Shown here piece by piece: positions 17,347-25,781 of a stretch of 64,000 nt of DNA. Within the stretch, counting starts at the first letter, position 1. Every line of letters starts with the position of its first letter. The position numbers were made by a program, and so were the translations under genes. The notes under the pieces are model-generated. The model searched no databases. It was not told the origin of the DNA and was given only the letters and a program-made list of their open reading frames with translations. Source of the DNA: Roseovarius sp. (GTDB lineage: Bacteria; Pseudomonadota; Alphaproteobacteria; Rhodobacterales; Rhodobacteraceae); contig JARGOC010000001.1 in assembly GCA_029212365.1 (NCBI GenBank), positions 248,001 through 312,000 on the forward strand. The letters are read 5' to 3'.

Positions 17347-19518
17347 ATGAACCAGATAAAAACCAAGCCCGCTTCGAATTATCTGACAGGTGTCACCATT
17401 GTTGAGATCGGCGCCCGCATATCCGTTGCCGTTTGTGCCAATCTGCTGGCCGAAGCCGGGGCAGAGGTGTTTTTCATTGAGCCGCCCGAGGGCGCGCGTG
17501 CAAAGACCCGAAAATGGGCCAGCCGGGCGGTATATGCGGCGGGCAAGATCAGCGTTCAGGCTGACCCCGACAATACCACTGACCGGGATCAGATGGCGGC
17601 GTTGATCGCGGCGGCAGATGTGGTGTTGATCTCGGGCGACGTTGACACTGATGATTGGAGCGATCTGGTGGCCGAACAAGCCACAACCACCATCATCTGC
17701 GACTTCACCGCCTTTGGCCGTGATGGCCCGATGCAGGGGAAGCCCTATGATGACGCGCTGGTTCAGGCGATGACAGGGCTGGCCCATACCACCGGCTTTG
17801 CCGATGGCCCGCCGGTTACGCTGAAAGTACCGCTGCTGGAGTATTCCACTGGGGCGTACGGGGCGTCGGCGGTGATTGCCGCGCTGATGGCAAGGGATCA
17901 GGGAGGTGCGCCTGAACGCATCGACATGGCGCTTTATGACAGCGGAGTTAATGCGTTGGCGACGTTCCTGCCGGCGCATTTTGGCGGCAAGGCACCGATG
18001 AGGGTGGGCAATCAGCATTCCATGTGCGCGCCGTGGAACGCCTATGAAGCCAATGATGGCTGGTTATTGCTGTGTTCTGCGTCCAATCCGCCTTGGCAGC
18101 GGTTGTGCGATGTGATGGGCACGCCACAGCATGCCAGTGATCCGAAATACGCCGAACTGGCCGCCCGGATGGAAAACCGGGATGAAGTGAATGACATTGT
18201 ACAGGGTTGGATCGGCCAGCGCAGCGTTGACGAAGTTGTTGAATTGCTGATGGCGGCCAATGTGGCCTGCGGGCCCATACTAAAGCTGGAAGACGGGGCG
18301 AAAGACCCGAACCTGAAACATCGCAAAATGATCCGCACTTTGCCCGATGGCGAGCAGGAAGCCAACCTGCCGGGCGCGTTGCTGAAAGCCGCCAGCGGCG
18401 GCGGTACGGTGGCGGATCACATACCGCAAACCGGCTCAGGGCGCACGCGTGCGCAGGATATTATCCGCGATGCCGTCGCGGGCAAAACCACCGAACGGGG
18501 GCAAGGGCAGAGCGATCTGCCGCTCAAGGGTATCCGGGTGCTGGAGATCGGCCAATATACCACCGCCCCTTTGTCAACCAAGCACCTGGCCACGTTGGGT
18601 GCCGAGGTGATCAAGATCGAGCCACCCGCAGGAGATGCCGCCCGCGACTGGCTGCCAAAGAATGACGGGCTAAGCATATTTTTCGTGATGAGTAATGCCG
18701 GTAAGACGAGCATTTCACTGGATCTCAGAACCGAGGAAGGTCAGCAAATATTCACCAACCTGTTGGAGAGCGCCGACATCTTCATGGAGAACCTCAAGCC
18801 TGGCTCGATGGCAAGGCGTGGCTTCGGGCCCGAGCGGCTGGCCGAGATCAATCCAAGGCTGATTTACTGTGCCATCTCTGGGTTTGGCGCAGATTCTGTC
18901 TATGAGGAAAGGCCGGCCTTCGACACTGTTGTTCAGGCGATGGCCGGTTTGATGAGTGCGAATGCGGCGCAGGGCGTGCCGCTGAAATCTGGGGTGTCGG
19001 CCTGTGATTTCATGGGCGGAGAGGTGGGGCTGTTCTTTGTGTTGGCTGCTCTGCGAAACCGCAAACGAACCGGGCGGGGTGAATGCCTGGACCTGGCCAT
19101 GCAGGACATTGCTGTGTGGATGACCGCATCGCTTTGGGGCAAAGACCCTGAAGACCCCGATGGCCATCTGGTGCTGGAATGTACGGATGGCTATATCTGC
19201 GTTGCAGGCTCGCCTGATGAATTGGCCACAGTGAAGGCTTCGGATCACTGGCGCGATAAAAGCCGCGATCAGGTGGTGTCCGAATTGGTGTCGCAAGGAA
19301 TGATGGCAGCGCCCATACAAAGCATTGCCGACATGCTGGATCACCCGCAGACGAGCGCGCGCGCCTTGTTGCAGATGCACGATGGGATGGACGGCTTGAA
19401 ATGGCCATTGCTTGGCTCGCCAATGAAATTTAGCGCGCTACAGCCAGATATCGCAGATGTCATTGGCTGGCCGCAAAAGGTAGACAAAGAAATGCGGCTC
19501 AGGCTGGGTATTGCCTGA
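17347..19518 (+). CDS. Fused tandem CaiB/BaiF CoA-transferase (two domains), paralogue 2
   Basis: 723 residues with the same architecture as its upstream neighbour: N-domain (about 1-340), linker, C-domain (about 388-723). Shared segments such as PWNAYEANDGW and KGIRVLEIGQYTTAPL show common origin, but divergence is high. The C-domain keeps the nucleophile D554 (SACDFMGG); the N-domain again has glutamate, E165 (VPLLEYSTG). Only 13 bp separate the two genes, so the products may work on related substrates or as one complex. A strong terminator overlaps the stop codon. Confidence 0.82.
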   Translation: MNQIKTKPASNYLTGVTIVEIGARISVAVCANLLAEAGAEVFFIEPPEGARAKTRKWASRAVYAAGKISVQADPDNTTDRDQMAALIAAADVVLISGDVDTDDWSDLVAEQATTTIICDFTAFGRDGPMQGKPYDDALVQAMTGLAHTTGFADGPPVTLKVPLLEYSTGAYGASAVIAALMARDQGGAPERIDMALYDSGVNALATFLPAHFGGKAPMRVGNQHSMCAPWNAYEANDGWLLLCSASNPPWQRLCDVMGTPQHASDPKYAELAARMENRDEVNDIVQGWIGQRSVDEVVELLMAANVACGPILKLEDGAKDPNLKHRKMIRTLPDGEQEANLPGALLKAASGGGTVADHIPQTGSGRTRAQDIIRDAVAGKTTERGQGQSDLPLKGIRVLEIGQYTTAPLSTKHLATLGAEVIKIEPPAGDAARDWLPKNDGLSIFFVMSNAGKTSISLDLRTEEGQQIFTNLLESADIFMENLKPGSMARRGFGPERLAEINPRLIYCAISGFGADSVYEERPAFDTVVQAMAGLMSANAAQGVPLKSGVSACDFMGGEVGLFFVLAALRNRKRTGRGECLDLAMQDIAVWMTASLWGKDPEDPDGHLVLECTDGYICVAGSPDELATVKASDHWRDKSRDQVVSELVSQGMMAAPIQSIADMLDHPQTSARALLQMHDGMDGLKWPLLGSPMKFSALQPDIADVIGWPQKVDKEMRLRLGIA

Positions 19519-19524
19519 GCCGCA
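19493..19524 (+). terminator. Rho-independent terminator overlapping a stop codon
   Basis: Perfect 12-bp stem TGCGGCTCAGGC / GCCTGAGCCGCA with an 8-base loop, followed by CAGTTTGTTTTC. The stop codon TGA of the second fused CaiB gene (19516-19518) lies within the 3' arm. Confidence 0.75.
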
Positions 19525-19564
19525 CAGTTTGTTTTCTGGCCCAACACGATAGCCGCAAACGCTG

Positions 19565-20404
19565 TTAGCTGGGCGCGTCGCCAGCAAGGGTGACACGGTG
19601 CATGACCCTTTTAAACCCATGGTAGTCGTTGATCGGGTTATGCTGCGCCGCGCGATTGTCCCAAAAGGCGATTGACCCCGGTTGCCAGCGAAACCGACAG
19701 GTGAATTCTGGCTGGATCTGATGCTGGAAAAGGTAGTTCAGAAGTGGCGCACTTTCCTCGACGGTCATGTTTTCAAATCGGGTTGTGTGCCCGGCATTGA
19801 CATACAGCAGTTTCCGCCCGGTTTCAGGGTGGGTCCGCACCACCGGATGTGCCGAAGCGATTTCCTCGCTGGCGGCGGCTGTGGCTGAGGTTTTCAGCCG
19901 GTCTTCTCGGGTGGCCGAGGCATCGGCTTTTTCAGTGGAATTTACCGCCCGCAACCCTTCCAGCATGGATTTCAGCCCATCAGACAAGGTTTCATAAGCC
20001 TTGTACATATTGGCAAACATTGTGTCGCCCCCATAGGGCGGAAGTTCGCGCGCAACCAGCATTGTCGCCTTGGGAGGCTCGGGCAGATAGGCCGTATCGG
20101 AATGCCAGACCCCGCCAAAGTTCACGGTTTCATGGGCCAGCTTGATGACGGGTGCAATCTGCGGAATGTCCTCGAGCCCCTTGACCAGAGGGTATTCAAG
20201 GACCTCGCCAAAGCGTTTGGCAAAGGCCAGATGTTGTTGCGGGGTAATATCCTGATCACGAAAGAAAACAACAAAGTGGTCAAGTTGTGCCTTGCGAATC
20301 TCCTCGATCATCTGGTCGGTGATCGGTGATGCTAGGTCAATTCCTAGGATTTCTGCCCCTATTGCGCCTGACATCGGTTCAATTGAAATACTGTTGCCTG
20401 CCAT
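19565..20404 (-). CDS. TauD/TfdA-family Fe(II)/2-oxoglutarate dioxygenase
   Basis: 279 residues, almost the length of E. coli taurine dioxygenase. Iron ligands H101 and D103 (VWHSDTAY) and H255 (AAQHNPIND), and the 2-oxoglutarate arginine R270 (MHRVT), fall where expected for TauD. The ATG at 20402-20404 follows AAGGAAAG. TauD-type enzymes hydroxylate taurine, sulfonates, aryloxyalkanoates or similar compounds. It is transcribed against its neighbours, and the next plus-strand transport operon starts from the same intergenic region. No sulfite-handling genes are adjacent, so taurine itself is not supported. Confidence 0.85.
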   Translation of the reverse strand: MAGNSISIEPMSGAIGAEILGIDLASPITDQMIEEIRKAQLDHFVVFFRDQDITPQQHLAFAKRFGEVLEYPLVKGLEDIPQIAPVIKLAHETVNFGGVWHSDTAYLPEPPKATMLVARELPPYGGDTMFANMYKAYETLSDGLKSMLEGLRAVNSTEKADASATREDRLKTSATAAASEEIASAHPVVRTHPETGRKLLYVNAGHTTRFENMTVEESAPLLNYLFQHQIQPEFTCRFRWQPGSIAFWDNRAAQHNPINDYHGFKRVMHRVTLAGDAPS

Positions 20405-20530
20405 TACCTGACTTTCCTTCTTTGGTTTGCGCCAAGCCCGGTTTCGTCCATACTGTTTTTGCGTGTGCAATATGGATTTGGGCTAGCGAAAATGCCACAT
20501 CCTCCTGCCCGTGATTTGCGCAAGAGAGTA

Positions 20531-20546
20531 TCCGGCACCTGCCGGA
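20531..20546. repeat. Inverted repeat TCCGGCA-cc-TGCCGGA
   Basis: Perfect 7-bp arms separated by two bases, upstream of the IclR-like operator in the TRAP promoter region. It could be a second regulator site. No other copy was noticed in the window. Confidence 0.45.
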
Positions 20547-20577
20547 ACAGCGGCTTTATGACATAAAGATCTTGTTT

Positions 20578-20593
20578 TTGAAATGCGTTTCAA
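20578..20593. promoter_or_regulatory. IclR-type operator candidate, copy 2 (perfect palindromic arms)
   Basis: TTGAAATGCGTTTCAA: arms TTGAAA/TTTCAA around TGCG, the general form of IclR-family operators. It lies 140 bp upstream of the TRAP receptor start. Related copies are at 655-668 and 25782-25797. The IclR gene at 24919 is a few genes downstream. Confidence 0.6.
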
Positions 20594-20732
20594 TAATGTG
20601 GACTGGTATGTTTGTTCATGCTATCTGATGAGGGGTGAAATCGGGAGAGATCTGAGGCGGGGGAGCGTTGACGATCTGAATAAGCGCCCGAAAGCCCGCC
20701 AGATACAAATAATATTCCAGGGAGGAAGAAGA

Positions 20733-21737
20733 ATGAAAAAAACCAAAATGATCAAGGCACTGATGACATCTGTAGGGGCTTGCACCCTTGCAGTTTCCAT
20801 GGGCATGTCCGCATCCGCCGCCGAAAGAACTCTGCGCTTTACCACGCAGTTGCCAGCCAAAAACTTTGCCACACAGAATGCTGTGGAATTCACCCAATGC
20901 GTTGCCGACAAATCCGATATTACCATTGAAGTCTACGATTCTGCCCAGCTTTATCGTGACAAGGAAGTGCCGCAGGCGGTTGCCTCGGGTGCGGTCGATA
21001 TGGGTATGACCACCACCGCACGTTTTGCCGGCACTATTCCCGCGATCGAGATCCTGTATGTGCCTTTCGCCATGGGTGGGCGCGATGATATTATTGGCCA
21101 TCTGGCTCCGGGTGCAGAACTGCGCACGATGTTGGACGCAGAGCTGACCAAGACCGGTGCACGTCCGATCTATTGGATGGATTACGGCACGGCCGTGTTC
21201 GTGTCCAAGGCAGACAACCCGATTCGCAAACCAGCCGATGTTGAAGGCATGAAAGTGCGCGTATTTGGCAAAACACTGGGTGATTTCGTAACCGCCCTTG
21301 GTGGGGCACCAACGCTGACATCCGGGTCCGAACAGTTCCTGGCCTATCAGCGTGGAACAGTAGATGCCGGCATGACCGGGATCGGCTCGGTCAAGTCGCG
21401 CAAACTCTATGAAGTCATGGATGTCGTGACCCGGTCTGAGCATGCCAAGATTGAGTTCGTCATGTTTATCAATGATGGAATCTGGAACTCGCTGTCTGGC
21501 GAAGAACAGGCGTCCATGACCGAGTGTGGATTGATATCCGAGGCAAACTTGCGCGAATCTATCGCTTTGGTTGAGGCTGATGCCGCCGCCGATACCATCT
21601 CTCACGGCAAGGAGGTCGTCGAGATGACGGAGGCCGACCGTGCCGAGTGGAAAGCCGCTGCTCAGCCGGTGGTTGACGCCTATCTCGCCAACTCGGGTGA
21701 GCTTGGTCAAAAGGTGTTGGCGATTATCAACCAATAG
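20733..21737 (+). CDS. TRAP transporter solute-binding protein (DctP type)
   Basis: 334 residues. Sec signal peptide (MKKTKMIKAL..., hydrophobic core to about residue 24, cleavage near SASAA) followed by a DctP fold: GAVDMGMTTTARFAG, YGTAVFVSK and GMKVRVFGKTLGDF, where the arginine normally pairs with the substrate carboxylate. It captures a carboxylic acid in the periplasm and delivers it to the DctQM permease. An 8-bp hairpin behind it probably keeps receptor mRNA more abundant than permease mRNA. The ligand is likely the substrate of this catabolic island (inference). Confidence 0.92.
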   Translation: MKKTKMIKALMTSVGACTLAVSMGMSASAAERTLRFTTQLPAKNFATQNAVEFTQCVADKSDITIEVYDSAQLYRDKEVPQAVASGAVDMGMTTTARFAGTIPAIEILYVPFAMGGRDDIIGHLAPGAELRTMLDAELTKTGARPIYWMDYGTAVFVSKADNPIRKPADVEGMKVRVFGKTLGDFVTALGGAPTLTSGSEQFLAYQRGTVDAGMTGIGSVKSRKLYEVMDVVTRSEHAKIEFVMFINDGIWNSLSGEEQASMTECGLISEANLRESIALVEADAAADTISHGKEVVEMTEADRAEWKAAAQPVVDAYLANSGELGQKVLAIINQ

Positions 21738-21760
21738 GCCGATAGGCAAAAACCGACAGT

Positions 21761-21789
21761 TCAGGCGGACCGCGATGTGGGCCGCCTGA
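21761..21789 (+). other. Stem-loop between TRAP receptor and permease genes
   Basis: TCAGGCGG / CCGCCTGA arms around a 13-base loop that can pair further (CC/GG). There is no U-run after it, so it is more likely an mRNA-stabilising or partial-termination hairpin that gives the binding protein a higher dose than the permease. Confidence 0.55.
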
Positions 21790-21827
21790 CAAAGATTACC
21801 TGATTCCTCAATAAACACGGGTGTTTG

Positions 21828-22346
21828 ATGCTTCCATTTATCGACAGTGTTTCCGAACGATTTTCCCAGATCGCCAGTGTTCTGTTCTTCGTGATCGGCT
21901 TGATGATTTCGTATGAAGTCATTTCCAGATATGTGTTTTTTGCCCCCACCAGTTGGGCGGAAGAAGGCGCACGGTTGTTGCAGTTATGGGCGACCTATCT
22001 GGCGATGGGCTATGTGCTGCGTGAGGACGGGTTGATCCGAATCACCGTGCTAACTGAGATGATCGGCGCGCGCGGACGTCAGGTGCTGGAAATCATCGCG
22101 CTACTGTGGATTCTGGTATTCAGCGCATTTGCCTTCTGGCTCGGCATTGACGTGGTCATCGAAAGTATCGAAACCGGGCGCGCCACGGCCACCATGAATC
22201 AAGTCCCGAAATTTTGGACCGAATCCGCCATTCCGATCGGGTTCTTCATCCTGATCCTTCAGGCGCTTGCCCAACTTTGGCGCCAGATCCGTAAATCACC
22301 CAATGGCGAAGAACCGCACGAGCGGACCATCGACCTGAGCATCTGA
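21828..22346 (+). CDS. TRAP transporter small permease (DctQ type)
   Basis: 172 residues with four hydrophobic segments (about 15-35, 45-65, 88-108, 128-148) and the DctQ pattern YVFFAPTSWAEEGARLLQLWATYL. It bridges receptor and large permease in the inner membrane. Start taken at the ATG 21828-21830. The large permease gene begins 10 bp after its stop. Confidence 0.88.
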   Translation: MLPFIDSVSERFSQIASVLFFVIGLMISYEVISRYVFFAPTSWAEEGARLLQLWATYLAMGYVLREDGLIRITVLTEMIGARGRQVLEIIALLWILVFSAFAFWLGIDVVIESIETGRATATMNQVPKFWTESAIPIGFFILILQALAQLWRQIRKSPNGEEPHERTIDLSI

Positions 22347-22356
22347 GGAAGAAACC

Positions 22357-23628
22357 TTGACCGCATTTATTATTCTCGGGCTTCTTCTGGTCCTACTGAT
22401 CCTTGGCATCCCGATCGCTTTCGTTATGGGGGGGCTGGGGCTTGCCTTGTTGCTGCTTGATGGCTTCAACCCGGTGATGATCCCGCAAGGGCTTTACTCC
22501 AGCATCGACAATTTCATCCTGCTGGCTGTGCCTTTGTTCCTGTTGATGTCCAATATCTTGTTGAAGGGTGGCGTTGGCAAAGACCTGTTTGCTGCCGCCC
22601 AAAGCTGGGTTGGCCACTGGCCCGGAGGCTTGGGCGTTGCCACAATCCTTTCGTGCGCCTTGTTTGCGGCGATATCCGGGTCATCCGTGGCAACGGCGGC
22701 AACTATCGGCACTGTTGCAATTCCGGAAATGACCAAACGCGGCTACGAGAAAAGCTTTGTTCTTGGTCTGCTGGCTGCCGGGGGCACACTTGGCATCCTC
22801 ATTCCTCCGTCGATCATCCTGATCATCTATGGTGTCATCACCGGAGAATCCATCATCAACCTGTTTACTGCGGGCATCGGGCCGGGGCTGTTCCTAGCGT
22901 TCATGTTCTCGGTCTATTCGGTGGTCTATTCGCGCTACAAGGGCCAGCTTGATGTGTTGCCCCGCGCCGGTTGGGCAGAACGCTGGCAGGCGTCCTTGCG
23001 CGCCTCTCCGGTGCTGTTTTTGGCAGCTGTTATTGTTCTGGGAATCTATTTTGGGGTGTTCACCCCAACCGAGGCTGCCGGGGTTGGCTTTGTGTTGGCG
23101 TTGATCATCACCATAGGGCGACGGTCGATCACCATCGCGCAGATATGGGAAGCCACAAAAGAGGCGATGCAGACCACGGTGACGATTTTTCTGATCATCG
23201 CCGGGGCCAAGATTTTCTCCAAGGCGATCACCCTGTACCGCATCCCGCAGGATGTGACTGTCCTGGTGTCCGAAAACTTTACTCAGGCCGGCTCGTTCCT
23301 GATTGTGGTGTGTCTGATCCTGCTGGTGATGGGGCTGTTCATTGAAAGCCTGTCCATGCTGCTGATCATGGTCCCTGTGCTGTATCCGACACTGCTAACC
23401 ATGGGCATCGATCCGGTTTGGTTCGGCATCGTCTTTGTCATCATGGTTGAATGCGCGCTGATCACCCCACCTGTGGGGCTGAACCTGTTCATCGTGCAAG
23501 CGGTTGGCAATGCAACCCTGTGGGAAGTGTCACGAGGTGTCTGGCCGTTCATCCTTATCATGCTAGGAACAGTCGCAGTTCTGTATTTCTTCCCGGCGCT
23601 GGCACTGTATCTGCCATATAACTTCTGA
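22357..23628 (+). CDS. TRAP transporter large permease (DctM type)
   Basis: 423 residues, strongly hydrophobic with about 11-12 membrane segments. Typical DctM features include GIPIAFVMGG near the start, SGSSVATAATIG, AAGGTLGILIPPSIILIIYG and ECALITPPVGLNLF near the C-terminus. It is the sodium-driven translocation subunit. Start codon is TTG (22357-22359) with GAGGAA upstream. Confidence 0.92.
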   Translation: MTAFIILGLLLVLLILGIPIAFVMGGLGLALLLLDGFNPVMIPQGLYSSIDNFILLAVPLFLLMSNILLKGGVGKDLFAAAQSWVGHWPGGLGVATILSCALFAAISGSSVATAATIGTVAIPEMTKRGYEKSFVLGLLAAGGTLGILIPPSIILIIYGVITGESIINLFTAGIGPGLFLAFMFSVYSVVYSRYKGQLDVLPRAGWAERWQASLRASPVLFLAAVIVLGIYFGVFTPTEAAGVGFVLALIITIGRRSITIAQIWEATKEAMQTTVTIFLIIAGAKIFSKAITLYRIPQDVTVLVSENFTQAGSFLIVVCLILLVMGLFIESLSMLLIMVPVLYPTLLTMGIDPVWFGIVFVIMVECALITPPVGLNLFIVQAVGNATLWEVSRGVWPFILIMLGTVAVLYFFPALALYLPYNF

Positions 23629-23675
23629 GGAAATATGACCGACTTACCCAGTTGCATTTACCGTCGGCAAGGCCC

Positions 23676-24893
23676 GTGCTGAAATATCCCGGAACCGGGT
23701 CTTTGCCGGACTGGCAAGTTGGCATTGTATTCGTCCTCATCTCCACCACTTTCTTGGGGGCGCTGGTAGCAACGGCGGGCTATCTGGTGCCGGCATTGGC
23801 GGTTTCAACCAAGGAAACCCTTGGTGTGGATGCCGCCTTCATCGGATATCAGGTTACACTGGTTTTCGGTTTTGGCGGTTTTTCCTCACTGGTTTCGGGG
23901 GGCTATGTAGCGCGCTATGGACCTTGCCGTGTTCTGCAAGTGGCGCTGCTGATCAGCGCTGTGGGGTGCCTGCTCTATAGCGTGCCCAACAAGATCGTCC
24001 TGACTGCCGGATCGGTGGTTATCGGTTGTTCCTATGGCATGACCTACCCCTCAGCGTCGGTGCTTTTATCGCGCTTTGGCAACCCGGAACGGATGAATTT
24101 CCTGTTCTCGTTTCGCCAGATGAGCACCTCTCTTGGGGCGGTGCTTTCAGGCCTCCTTGGACCATTTATAGCGATTCTTTGGGGTTGGCAGGCGGGCTTT
24201 GTCCTGTTGGCAGGAACTTCAATTATCTTCATGTTTTTGATCAATGGCCTGCGGTCATACTGGGATGATCTGGCTGATCCGAAATATTCAATTTCACCAC
24301 CGTGGACCGGCGTGCGGATGATCGTGGCAAACCGGCCGTTGCTGATGACATGCTGCATTGGTTTTGGGTTTAGCATGGTGCAGGTCGGGGTCCTGGCGTT
24401 CTTGGTGCTTTTCCTGTCCGAGGAGGTCGGGTTTTCCCTGTCCAAAGCAGGGTTGGCCCTGTCGCTGATTAATCTGCTGGGCGCGGCCAGCCGGATGTTC
24501 TGGGGCTGGCGGGCTGATCGTATAAAAAATTCACTTCTGGTGGTTGCAGTGATGGGCGGAGTCACGGCGACAACGATCGCTGTTTTTTCCTTTGCTACGC
24601 CAGACTGGCCCCAATGGGTGATATTTGGAACGCTCAGCTTTTTCGGCTTTGCCACGTTTGGCTGGTCCGGTATCGTCATGGCCAATATTGTCCGGCGTAC
24701 AAACCCCGACAAAATTGCTGAAACGGTAGGCGGCGCACTAGGTTTCATGTTCTCAGGGGCCTGGGTCGGACCAAGTGTGGGATCAATCATATTGCAATTG
24801 ACTGGAAACTATCGCCATGTATTTGGGTTCTTGTTAATCACGGCGCTGATTGCGGCAATTCTGGCAGTGAAAGTTTCATTTCAGAAACCATGA
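23676..24893 (+). CDS. MFS transporter
   Basis: About 405 residues with 12 predicted membrane segments; RYGPCRVLQV and GWRADRIKNS are the loop motifs of the major facilitator superfamily. Start is uncertain. The well-placed ATG with GAGGAA ribosome site at 23635 is in another frame and stops at 23682, overlapping a GTG (23676) in the transporter frame. Either a 15-codon coupled leader is translated first or a frameshift separates the first residues. Its place between the TRAP genes and the IclR gene suggests import or export of a related acid. Confidence 0.8.
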   Translation: MLKYPGTGSLPDWQVGIVFVLISTTFLGALVATAGYLVPALAVSTKETLGVDAAFIGYQVTLVFGFGGFSSLVSGGYVARYGPCRVLQVALLISAVGCLLYSVPNKIVLTAGSVVIGCSYGMTYPSASVLLSRFGNPERMNFLFSFRQMSTSLGAVLSGLLGPFIAILWGWQAGFVLLAGTSIIFMFLINGLRSYWDDLADPKYSISPPWTGVRMIVANRPLLMTCCIGFGFSMVQVGVLAFLVLFLSEEVGFSLSKAGLALSLINLLGAASRMFWGWRADRIKNSLLVVAVMGGVTATTIAVFSFATPDWPQWVIFGTLSFFGFATFGWSGIVMANIVRRTNPDKIAETVGGALGFMFSGAWVGPSVGSIILQLTGNYRHVFGFLLITALIAAILAVKVSFQKP

Positions 24894-24918
24894 GCAGGAG
24901 CAAAGCCATAAAGGGTGG

Positions 24919-25653
24919 ATGTCAACAATGCTGATAAGATCTGTCGTCAGGGCGTTCGCCGTCTTTGAGTGTTTCACCGAGGACGCTCAACGCCTGACTC
25001 TGCACGAGATTTGCCAAAAACTCGACTTGCCTAAATCCACGGTTTTCAGATTGCTGAACACGCTTGTCGAAATCGGATATTTACACCATTTGGATGACCA
25101 GAGCTACTGCATCTCTCTTCGGGTTATGCGGTTGGCCAGTCTTGTTCCGTCCACTCTGGACGTGCGCAATACGGCAAAATCTGAACTGCGTAAATTAGGT
25201 GAACTGACCGGCGAAACTGTGTCCCTCAGCATCCTGGAGGGCAACGAACGTATTGTTCTGGACGTGATCGAAAGCCCCTCGCGATTGCGTTCTATCGTGC
25301 GGATCGGAGAGGTCGTGAACCTTCAGGCCGGCGCTGTCGGGCGGGTATTTATGGCCTGGCGGGACGAAGCCCTGATTGAGGCGGTTTATGATAAAGACAA
25401 CCAGCCACCAACGCTTCGTTCCGAACTGGCCGAAGTCCGCGAACAGGGCTACGCCTGTACGAACGGCGATCGGGTTGCCGGAGCCTCAGGTATTGCGGCA
25501 CCGATCTTTGATATGAACGGTGTTTGTGAGTATAGCGTGTCAATCGCCGGCCCCGAACTTCGTATCATGGGTAAGCAGGATGAGTATGTCGATCATCTGG
25601 TTACCAGTACCAGACGGATTTCCCGTATTCTCGGTCATAGTGTAGCCCCCTAA
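24919..25653 (+). CDS. IclR-family transcriptional regulator
   Basis: 244 residues. N-terminal winged helix (VVRAFAVFECF, then LHEICQKLDLPKSTVFRLLN, recognition helix about 28-48) and a C-terminal IclR effector domain (NLQAGAVGRVF, DRVAGASGIAAPIFD). A ribosome site AAGGGTGG precedes the ATG at 24919. Its probable operators are the three TGAAAyGC-type sites at 655, 20578 and 25782, which would put the badI/RraA pair, the TRAP operon and the following degradation operon under one control. Effector unknown. Confidence 0.92.
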   Translation: MSTMLIRSVVRAFAVFECFTEDAQRLTLHEICQKLDLPKSTVFRLLNTLVEIGYLHHLDDQSYCISLRVMRLASLVPSTLDVRNTAKSELRKLGELTGETVSLSILEGNERIVLDVIESPSRLRSIVRIGEVVNLQAGAVGRVFMAWRDEALIEAVYDKDNQPPTLRSELAEVREQGYACTNGDRVAGASGIAAPIFDMNGVCEYSVSIAGPELRIMGKQDEYVDHLVTSTRRISRILGHSVAP

Positions 25654-25682
25654 TACAATCAGTTTCTGTGACTTTTCTGAGG

Positions 25683-25707
25683 TCTGTCTGGGTCATGCCC
25701 AGGCAGA
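25683..25707 (+). terminator. Hairpin behind the IclR gene
   Basis: TCTGTCTGGG / CCCAGGCAGA arms (one G-U pair) with a 5-base loop, 30 bp after the iclR stop. The downstream U-run is poor (TGTTAAGG), so termination efficiency is uncertain. Confidence 0.45.
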
Positions 25708-25781
25708 TGTTAAGGTGTATTTCGTCGATATCCTCTTGATATATCATTTATTAACAATCACTTATCAAAATAATTCCATTT

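Larger units (their letters stand above)
20405..20732. other. Intergenic control region between dioxygenase and TRAP operon
   Basis: 328 bp without a credible gene. It contains the inverted repeat at 20531-20546, the IclR-like operator at 20578-20593 and a strong GGGAGGAAGAAG ribosome site (20720-20731) before the TRAP receptor gene. Confidence 0.7.

Noticed and set aside
19565..20404. Taurine dioxygenase (tauD) as a firm name
   Set aside because: Key residues fit, but substrate specificity in this family is broad and no taurine genes are adjacent, so no symbol was given.
20616..21818. 400-residue open frame on the minus strand opposite the TRAP receptor
   Set aside because: Antisense of a well-supported DctP gene; no ribosome site and no recognisable domain.
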